64,000 nt of DNA from Jiangella muralis (GTDB lineage: Bacteria; Actinomycetota; Actinomycetes; Jiangellales; Jiangellaceae): contig NZ_LFXL01000031.1 of assembly GCF_001270745.1 (NCBI RefSeq), forward strand, positions 62,001-126,000. The letters run 5' to 3'. Below, piece after piece: positions 58,305-64,000 of this stretch. The notes under the pieces were generated by a model. The model was given only the letters and a program-made list of their open reading frames with translations. It did no database searches and was not told the DNA's origin. Both the position numbers and the translations under genes were made by a program. Position 1 is the first letter of the stretch. Each line of letters starts with the position of its first letter.

Positions 58305-59317
58305 GCGAGCCGACACGGAGTGCACCGATTCTGGCCGCCGAGGACGTCCACGTCGAGTTCGAGGCCCGCCGGGGCGGCGGCCGTGCCCGCGCCGTCGACG
58401 GCGTCAACCTCGACATCGCGCCGGGCGAGATCGTCGCGCTCGTCGGCGAGTCCGGCTGCGGGAAGACGACGCTGGCGCGGACGCTGCTCGGACTGGAGAA
58501 GCCGACCTCGGGCCGGGTGCTGCACCGCGGCACTCCCCTGGCCTACACCTCGAAGGCGCTCAAGGCGTTCCGCCGCGACGTCCAGCTCGTCCTGCAGGAC
58601 CCGAGCGGCTCGCTGAACCCGCGGCACACCGTCTACGACGCCGTCGCCGAAGGGCTTCGCATCCACGGCGACGTGCCGAACGAGCGGGAGCGGGTCGCGG
58701 ACGCGCTGTCGCGGGCCGGGCTGCGTCCGCCGGAACGGTTCTTCCTGCGCTTCCCGCACGAGCTGTCGGGCGGGCAGCGGCAGCGCGTCGTCATCGCCGG
58801 CGCGCTGGTACTGGACCCGAACGTGATCGTCGCCGACGAGCCGGTCGCCTCCCTCGACGCGTCGGTGCGCGGCGAGATCCTGGCGCTCATGCTGCGGCTG
58901 CGGGACGAACTCGGGCTGGCCGCGCTCGTCGTCACGCACGACCTCGGGCTGGCGTGGAACATCGCCGACCGGGTCGCCGTCATGTACCTGGGCCGGATCG
59001 TCGAGACCGGGCCGGTGGAGAAGATCCTGACCGCGCCTGAGCACCCGTACACGCAGGCGCTGCTGTCGGTGCTGCCGGACGCGCCCGGCTCACCCGTCGT
59101 GCTGCAGGGCGAGCCGCCCGACCCGACCCGGATCCCGTCCGGCTGCCGGTTCCACCTGCGCTGCCCGGTGCTCGCGTCCGGCGCCGCGGCCGCCGCCGGT
59201 GTCGACGGCGCCTGCCGCGGCGCCGACCTCGGCGTGCTGGCCGGTGGGACGGCCACCCAGGTGGCCTGCCACTACGCTCTGGCGGTCACCGACCCGGCTG
59301 CGGCAGCCCGGCCCTGA
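58301..59317 (+). CDS. ABC importer ATP-binding subunit, DppF/OppF type
   Basis: A 338-residue ATPase and the last gene of the importer operon. Walker A is [10 protein letters not shown], the Q-loop is [15 protein letters not shown], the signature is [20 protein letters not shown], Walker B is [15 protein letters not shown], and the C-terminal domain has [10 protein letters not shown]. The start GTG 58301 overlaps the previous stop by four bases. Its 3' end overlaps the convergent TetR gene by 32 bases. Confidence 0.93.
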   Translation: MSEPTRSAPILAAEDVHVEFEARRGGGRARAVDGVNLDIAPGEIVALVGESGCGKTTLARTLLGLEKPTSGRVLHRGTPLAYTSKALKAFRRDVQLVLQDPSGSLNPRHTVYDAVAEGLRIHGDVPNERERVADALSRAGLRPPERFFLRFPHELSGGQRQRVVIAGALVLDPNVIVADEPVASLDASVRGEILALMLRLRDELGLAALVVTHDLGLAWNIADRVAVMYLGRIVETGPVEKILTAPEHPYTQALLSVLPDAPGSPVVLQGEPPDPTRIPSGCRFHLRCPVLASGAAAAAGVDGACRGADLGVLAGGTATQVACHYALAVTDPAAAARP

Positions 59318-59891
59318 TCTGCGCGAACCCGTCGGCCACCAGCTCGTGCAGCGAGCGCTCGGGCGGCCCGGACGCCCAGATGTCGACGGCCGTCTTGAAC
59401 GCCAGCCCGGCGGCGCCCGCGATGAGGTGCGGGTAGAGGTCGCGGGCGGTGTCGGTGCCGGTGCGGACGGCGATGGCCTCGGCGAACCGGCGGCGCATGG
59501 TGTCGAGCGCGGCCAATTGGTTCGCGATGACCGACGGATGGGCCAGCACCATCTCGATCTGTGCCATCATGCGGGCGTGCGCCGCGGCGCCGTCCTCGAC
59601 CGACTCCATGAACACCGCCAGCAGGCTGTCCCAGATCGGCTCGTCGGCCGGCCGCGCCTCGATGTCGTCGGTGAGTCGCTCGGCCCAGTCGATGATCGAG
59701 GCCACAATGGCCTCCTCGCGACTGGAGAAGTAGTTGTGGAACGTCCGCGGCGACACGTCGGCGGCCGCGGCGATGGCCTCGACGGTGACGTGCTCGACCC
59801 CCAGCTCGACGGCGAGCCGGTTGGCGGCGCCGGCGAGGGCGGCACGGGTGGCCGCCTTCTTGCGCTCACGCAGACCCACTTCGGCTGTCAT
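59286..59891 (-). CDS. TetR-family repressor
   Basis: A 201-residue regulator with an N-terminal helix-turn-helix (VEHVTVEAIAAAADVSPRTF, HNYFSSREEAI) and an all-helical ligand domain. ATG 59891 is used; 12 further upstream codons are open but cross a TTGC-N7-GCAA site that is most likely its own operator. It lies downstream of the MMPL transporter gene on the same strand, and the same operator motif stands upstream of the MMPL gene. The likely job is ligand-relieved repression of the efflux pump. Confidence 0.9.
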   Translation of the reverse strand: MTAEVGLRERKKAATRAALAGAANRLAVELGVEHVTVEAIAAAADVSPRTFHNYFSSREEAIVASIIDWAERLTDDIEARPADEPIWDSLLAVFMESVEDGAAAHARMMAQIEMVLAHPSVIANQLAALDTMRRRFAEAIAVRTGTDTARDLYPHLIAGAAGLAFKTAVDIWASGPPERSLHELVADGFAQIRAGLPQPGR

Positions 59892-59912
59892 GTCAAATAG
59901 TTTAACGAAAAA

Positions 59913-59927
59913 TTGCAGATACCGCAA
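59913..59927. promoter_or_regulatory. TTGC-N7-GCAA operator upstream of tetR
   Basis: TTGCAGATACCGCAA is a 15-base site with four-base inverted ends and a seven-base spacer in an AT-rich stretch (59892-59940) that is unusual for this genome and probably the tetR promoter. The same architecture recurs at 62472-62486 upstream of the MMPL gene. The rest of the gap to 60103 shows only an inverted repeat (GGGCGGCCGG-type arms near 60050-60085), a possible MMPL terminator. Confidence 0.6.
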
Positions 59928-60103
59928 AAGTTCTGAGTAAGAAAAGTTGCGCGCCGGCCAGGTGGGTGCCCGGTCGTGATCAGGGGTGTTGACGGCCTCG
60001 CCAACAGTTGGCGTCTACGTCACCGCGCCGGCAGCGACGCCGGACAGGCGGACGGGCGGCCGGGACCTCTCCGTCCGGCCGCCCGTCCTCTTTCACCGGG
60101 GGT

Positions 60104-62323
60104 CTAGCGTTGCGCCGGCTCCGGCTCCGGTTCCGGCGCGGGTGCCGACTCGTCCCGGAGGTGGCGGGCCAGCTTCTCACCCTCGACGTCGACGTTCGGG
60201 AGCAGGCGGTCCAGCCAGCGCGGCAGGAACCAGGCCCGGCTGCCCAGCAGCGTCATGACCGCCGGCACGATGGTCATGCGGACGACGAACGCGTCGAAGG
60301 CGACCGCGGCGGCCAGCGCGAGGCCGATCTGCATGATGACGTCCTCGCCGCCGAAGATGAAGGCGGCGAACACGCTGATCATGATCATGGCCGCGGCGCT
60401 CACCACTCGCGCGCCGTGCTGGAAGCCGATGACCACGGAGTCGGTCGGCGACGCGCCGTGGACGTGTTCCTCGCGCATCCGTGTGACCAGGAACACCTGG
60501 TAGTCCATGGCGAGACCGAACACGACGCCGATGAGGAAGATCGGCAGCATGCTGATGATCGGCCCGGTCTGCTCGATGCCCAGCACTCCGTTGAACCAGC
60601 CCCACTGGAACACCGCCACGATGGCGCCGAACGTCGCGCCCATCGTCAGCAGGAAGCCCAGCGCGGCCTTCAGCGGCACCAGGAGCGACCGGAACACCAG
60701 CATCAGCAGCACGAACGACAACCCGACCACGAGCGCCAGGTACGGCAGCAGCGCCTCGGCCATGCGCTCGGAGAAGTCGATGTTGATGGCCGTGGTGCCG
60801 GTGACCGACACGGCCGCGCCGGCATCGTCGCCGACGGCGCCGACCTGGTCGCGGATGTCGGCGACGAGATCCTCCGTCTCGGCGCTGCCCGGGCCGAACT
60901 CGGGCACCACGTTGATGATCGCGGTGTCGCCGGCCTCGTTCGGCACGGGCTCCGTGACGCTCACGACGCCGTCCAGGTCCTGAAGCGACGCCGCGACGGC
61001 GTCGGCGGCAGCCTGCGGGTCGGGGCTGTCGGCACCGTCGACGACCACCATGAGCGGGCCGTTGAAGCCGGCGCCGAAGCCCTCGACGGTGAGGTCGTAG
61101 GCCTGACGCTGCGTGCTGGCTGGCGGCGAGCTGCCTTCGTCGGGCAGGCCGAGCCGCAGATCGAGCAGCGGCGCGGCGAGCGCCAGCATGCCGACGACGG
61201 CGACGGTGAGCACGGCGACCGGCCGCCGGGTCACCAGGTTCGCCCAGCGCCGGCCCAAGGTGGGCTTACCGTCGTCGTCCGCCCGCTCGCGGATCCGGCG
61301 CAGGCCCGGGATCTTGCCGCCCAGCACCCGGTGCTTGGCGAAGCCGAGCAGCGCCGGCAGCAGGCTGAGCGCGATGATGACGGCGATGCCCACGGTGAGC
61401 GCGGCGGCCAGGCCCATCTCCGTCAGCATCGGGATGTTGACGACGAACAGGCCGGCCAGCGCGATCATGACGGTGAGGCCGGCGAACACGACCGCGGACC
61501 CGGCGGTGCCGACGGCGCGGCCGGCCGCCTCCTCACCGTCGCGGCCGACGGCCAGCTCGTGCCGGAACCGCGACACGATGAACAGCGCGTAGTCGATGCC
61601 GACGGCCAGGCCGAGCATCAGCGCCAGGGTCGGTGTGCTGGAGCCGATGTCCATGAAGCCGCTGGCCGCGGTGATGGCGGACATGCCGATGACGATGCCG
61701 AGGATGGCGGTGAGCAGCGGCAGTCCGGCGGCGATCAGCGAGCCGAACGTGAGGATCAGCACCACGGCGGCGACGCCGATGCCGATGATCTCGGTGCCGG
61801 CCGGCTCCTCGTCGCTCATGGCCGCCTCGCCGCCGAGCTCGACCGTCAGGCCGGCGTCGCGGCCGACATCGGCGGCCTCGGTGAGCGCCTCGCGCGCCTC
61901 GTCGGTGAGGTCGAAGAACGGGACGGCGTAGGTGACCTGCGAGAACGCGATGGTGCCGTCCTCGGACACGGTGCCCGCCTCGAACGGGTCGGGCACGTCG
62001 GCGACCTGCGGCGCCGTCGAGAGATCGGTGAGGACGTCCTCGACCGCGGCCTGGTTGGCCGGGTCGGTCAGCGTCTGGCCGTCGGGGGCGGCGAACACCA
62101 CACGCGCCGTGGCGCCGTCGGTGTTGCCGCCCGGGAACCGCTCCTCGAGGAGGTCGAACGCCTCCTGGGACTCGGTGCCGGGGATGGAGAACGTGTCGGA
62201 CGTGGGCCCGGACAGCGTCGAGGCGCCCACCCCGAAGAGCGCGACGAGGCCGAGCCAGATGGCCAGCACCACCCCGCGGCGCCGATAGGAGAACCGGCCG
62301 AGCCGGTAGAGGAATGTCGCCAC
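60104..62323 (-). CDS. MMPL-family (RND-type) transporter
   Basis: A 739-residue membrane protein with 12 predicted helices in two repeats. The first begins VATFLYRLGRFSYRRRGVVL, and large extracytoplasmic loops follow helices 1 and 7. The proton-relay helix pattern is visible in LMLGLAVGIDYALFIVSRFR and again in VFGLAMDYQVFLVTRMREE, with Asp in GIDYA and AMDYQ as in MmpL3/YdfJ. GTG 62323 follows GGAG by six bases; longer in-frame readings to 62503 are rejected. Substrates in this family are lipids or drugs; which one is not evident. The TetR gene downstream probably controls it. Confidence 0.92.
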   Translation of the reverse strand: MATFLYRLGRFSYRRRGVVLAIWLGLVALFGVGASTLSGPTSDTFSIPGTESQEAFDLLEERFPGGNTDGATARVVFAAPDGQTLTDPANQAAVEDVLTDLSTAPQVADVPDPFEAGTVSEDGTIAFSQVTYAVPFFDLTDEAREALTEAADVGRDAGLTVELGGEAAMSDEEPAGTEIIGIGVAAVVLILTFGSLIAAGLPLLTAILGIVIGMSAITAASGFMDIGSSTPTLALMLGLAVGIDYALFIVSRFRHELAVGRDGEEAAGRAVGTAGSAVVFAGLTVMIALAGLFVVNIPMLTEMGLAAALTVGIAVIIALSLLPALLGFAKHRVLGGKIPGLRRIRERADDDGKPTLGRRWANLVTRRPVAVLTVAVVGMLALAAPLLDLRLGLPDEGSSPPASTQRQAYDLTVEGFGAGFNGPLMVVVDGADSPDPQAAADAVAASLQDLDGVVSVTEPVPNEAGDTAIINVVPEFGPGSAETEDLVADIRDQVGAVGDDAGAAVSVTGTTAINIDFSERMAEALLPYLALVVGLSFVLLMLVFRSLLVPLKAALGFLLTMGATFGAIVAVFQWGWFNGVLGIEQTGPIISMLPIFLIGVVFGLAMDYQVFLVTRMREEHVHGASPTDSVVIGFQHGARVVSAAAMIMISVFAAFIFGGEDVIMQIGLALAAAVAFDAFVVRMTIVPAVMTLLGSRAWFLPRWLDRLLPNVDVEGEKLARHLRDESAPAPEPEPEPAQR

Positions 62324-62471
62324 CAAAGACTCCAAGCGTGTGAGAAGAGCGACGTCAGAACACCACGGCAAACCTGTGAACAGCCTGAGAGCGACGTGTG
62401 CCGCGGCCCACTCCGATGTGAGACTGCAACTACCAGCCTGCCCCGTCCGCAAGATGACACTAACTGACTTC

Positions 62472-62486
62472 TTGCACATCACGCAA
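62472..62486. promoter_or_regulatory. TTGC-N7-GCAA operator upstream of the MMPL gene
   Basis: TTGCACATCACGCAA has the same inverted ends and spacing as the site before tetR (59913-59927). It lies about 150 bases upstream of the MMPL start, in an AT-richer zone with additional GCAAGA/TCTTGC halves. The remaining 62324-62699 gap holds a long-arm palindrome and no gene. Confidence 0.6.
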
Positions 62487-62634
62487 ATCTTCTTATCGGG
62501 CAAGTTTTCCCGACCGGCAGGACGGCCGCTGGTATCGCTGCTATGACGGGGCCGCCCGGACGGTGGTGTCCGGCCGCCGTCGACGAGATCCTGGCCGACC
62601 GCGAGCCCCGCGACGACTGAGCCCGCCGCGCCTC

Positions 62635-62686
62635 ATGATCATCAACCTTTTGAGCTGCCAGGACGACACAAAAGGTTGGTGATCAT
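62635..62686. repeat. Long-arm palindrome downstream of zip
   Basis: Arms ATGATCATCAACCTTTT (62635-62651) and AAAAGGTTGGTGATCAT (62670-62686) pair at 16 of 17 positions with an 18-base loop. The A/T runs next to GC pairs resemble a terminator reading out of the ZIP gene (stop at 62700). It shares its left arm with the palindrome at 53115. Confidence 0.7.
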
Positions 62687-62699
62687 GGAAGGGGGCAGG

Positions 62700-63425
62700 T
62701 CAGGCGAGCGTGCTCAACCCGAACGCCACGCTGAAGCCGAGCACCGTCACCAGGCCGGTCGACGGGCCACCGAATTCGTAGGCTTCGGGGACCATCGTGT
62801 CGGTGAGCATGGTCAGCAGCGCGCCCGCCGCGAACGCCTGCACCAGCGCCACCGTGGCGCCGCCCGACGAGCCGACGAAGTACCAGCCGGCCCACGAGGC
62901 GACGCCGGCGACGGCGGTGGTGCCCAGCCACAGCAGGAGGACGGAGCGGCGGGACGTGCCGGACTTCAGCAGGCCGGCCGAAGCGGACATCGCCTCGGGC
63001 AGGTTCGACAGGAACACCGCGGCCAGCATCGCCACGCTGACGCCGCCACCACCGGCCAGCGTCGTGCCGAGCACCACGGACTCCGGGATGCCGTCGAGCA
63101 CGGTGCCGAACGCGATCGCCGTGCCCGCGCCACCGGCCTGGACGCCGGTCGAGCGCTTCCGGTCCGCACCGCCGAGACGGTCGATCAGCAGGTCACCGGC
63201 GTAGAACGTGACGGCGCCGGCGGTCAGGCCGGCGAGCAGCACCCGGCCGTTGCTCTGCTCGAACGCGTCCTGGACGAGGTCGTACGCGACGGCGCTGATG
63301 AGGACGCCGGCGCCGAACGCCATGACCAGCGCCACCACCCGCTGCGGCAGCGGCCGCGCCATGACGATCAGCGCTCCGATGATCAGCGACGAGCTGGCCA
63401 GCAGGCCCCAGAGCAACGCGCTCAC
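62700..63425 (-). CDS. ZIP-family divalent metal transporter
   Basis: A 241-residue protein with about eight hydrophobic segments, starting at GTG 63425. The metal-binding helix 4 motif is TVLDGIPESVVLG, and helix 5 has FLSNLPEAMSAS. Both match the bacterial ZIP (ZupT-like/GufA) pattern in which Asn/Glu/His residues line the pore, although the helix-4 His is replaced by Asp here. It likely moves zinc or another divalent ion. Nothing in the flanks shows metal-dependent control. Confidence 0.88.
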   Translation of the reverse strand: MSALLWGLLASSSLIIGALIVMARPLPQRVVALVMAFGAGVLISAVAYDLVQDAFEQSNGRVLLAGLTAGAVTFYAGDLLIDRLGGADRKRSTGVQAGGAGTAIAFGTVLDGIPESVVLGTTLAGGGGVSVAMLAAVFLSNLPEAMSASAGLLKSGTSRRSVLLLWLGTTAVAGVASWAGWYFVGSSGGATVALVQAFAAGALLTMLTDTMVPEAYEFGGPSTGLVTVLGFSVAFGLSTLA

Positions 63426-63461
63426 AGCACCGGACGATAGCCCGTCCGGCCGCCGCCCACC

Positions 63462-63773
63462 TCAGATTTCGATCACCTCGACGAGGCGGACGACGTCGGC
63501 GAAGTCGGCCGGGTTGCGCGTCAGCAGGGGCAGGCCATGGATTCCCGCGGTCGCGGCGATCTGCAGATCGAGGCGCCGGGGACGAGGATCGCGTCCGTTG
63601 TGCCGCACGAGCGACGCCAGGGTTCCGTGGAGCCGGGCAGCCTCGACGCCGAACGACAAGATCTCGAACGCGGTGAGCGCCCGCTCCAGCCGCCGTGTTC
63701 GGGCCAGTCGCTCGACCGGGTCGTCGACGTCGACGCCGTAGGACAGCTCGGCGATGGTCACGGCGCTCAGCAC
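63462..63773 (-). CDS. PIN-domain (VapC-like) toxin, probably decayed
   Basis: A 103-residue PIN RNase-like product. Conserved parts are TIAELSYGV (first Glu), a RRLDLQIAATA helix (usually DALIAAT) and LLTRNPADF. The first catalytic Asp would be in LLDTSV, which lies just upstream in frame, but the codon before that is a TAG stop and the only standard start available (GTG 63773) follows the Asp. So either a CTG at 63788 is used or the gene has lost its start. No VapB-like antitoxin is adjacent. Confidence 0.5.
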   Translation of the reverse strand: MLSAVTIAELSYGVDVDDPVERLARTRRLERALTAFEILSFGVEAARLHGTLASLVRHNGRDPRPRRLDLQIAATAGIHGLPLLTRNPADFADVVRLVEVIEI

Positions 63774-63791
63774 GGAGGTGTCGAGCAGGTG

Positions 63792-64000
63792 CTACGGCTC
63801 GACCAGTGCGTCGGCGTCCAGGGTCAGGGTCCCGGCCTCGGCGTCCAGCGTCGCCGGCACGCCCAGCGGGACGGTGATGCTGGCCGGGCCGTGGCCGAAG
63901 CCCAGGTCGGTCAGCACGGGCACGCCCAGCCCACCCAGCCGATCCAGCAGCAGCTCCTCCACCGGCTCGCAGTCGTGCCACGATCCCAGCGCGATGCCGG
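63792..64000 (-). CDS. S66-family LD-carboxypeptidase (MccF-like), C-terminal part
   Basis: The last 69 codons of a gene that enters from the right edge. GVPVLTDLGFGHGPASITVP carries the family's catalytic His (Ser-Glu-His triad), followed by LGVPATLDAEAGTLTL at the end. Such enzymes trim L,D-peptide bonds in cell-wall peptides or detoxify peptidyl-nucleotide antibiotics. Its TAG (63792-63794) directly precedes the PIN frame on the same strand. Confidence 0.85.
   Translation of the reverse strand, partial: GIALGSWHDCEPVEELLLDRLGGLGVPVLTDLGFGHGPASITVPLGVPATLDAEAGTLTLDADALVEP

Overview
This 64 kb window is a high-GC (roughly 70% or more) chromosomal segment of an actinobacterium. The evidence is the gene content and order. 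nusA-ylxR-infB-DUF503-rbfA-truB, rpsO-pnp-M16 peptidase, dxr-site-2 protease-ispG-GNAT and proS/DUF4439/rimP follow the order known from Mycobacterium and relatives. GTG starts are common, four-base start/stop overlaps (ATGA/GTGA) are pervasive, and some promoters look leaderless. I cannot name the genus from sequence alone. No tRNA, rRNA, CRISPR array, transposase or phage gene is visible.

Layout. 0-4 kb: a HAD phosphatase, then an ABC exporter pair divergent from a histidine kinase/LuxR response regulator pair, with a 35-base palindrome between them. 4-8.4 kb: a paaABCDE operon (phenylacetyl-CoA epoxidase) behind a readable promoter, preceded by a class II tRNA-synthetase-like paralogue. 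8.4-13 kb: a stand-alone nitric oxide synthase oxygenase, small enzymes and an AzlCD amino-acid exporter. 13-24 kb: gamma-glutamyltransferase, two minisatellite-like tracts, dapB, a degenerate sigma-like protein, an MFS/AraC divergent pair, trmL and a PLP decarboxylase. 24-40 kb: prenyl transferase, M16 protease, pnp, rpsO, ribF, a MarR/MFS efflux unit, and the translation and transcription operon truB to rimP. 40-53 kb: a DUF4439 pair, sthA, an operon proS-AraC-leader-EamA, CapA, GNAT, ispG, site-2 protease and dxr. 53-64 kb: a five-gene oligopeptide-type ABC importer, a TetR/MMPL efflux unit, a ZIP transporter, a decayed PIN toxin and the 3' end of an S66 peptidase.

The most unusual content is non-coding. 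Two copies (about 0.75 and 0.82 kb, opposite orientation) of a long hairpin-rich element fill convergent intergenic gaps at 29.15-29.90 kb and 41.28-42.10 kb. One copy keeps terminal inverted repeats of about 60 bases. Both carry a module of about 127 bases that can fold into one long hairpin, three copies in all, and they have no convincing ORF. A separate 163-base element with 18-base inverted ends sits at the 3' end of trmL and supplies its stop codon.

Regulatory structure stands out elsewhere. Between an AraC regulator and an EamA exporter, downstream of proS, there is a 17-codon leader ORF with three consecutive proline codons, two hairpins and a possible antiterminator pairing. The TetR gene and the MMPL gene share a TTGC-N7-GCAA operator. 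The peptide-type ABC importer is preceded by sites resembling the DasR (GntR/HutC) operator. Three long-arm palindromes built around TGATCA form another small repeat family.
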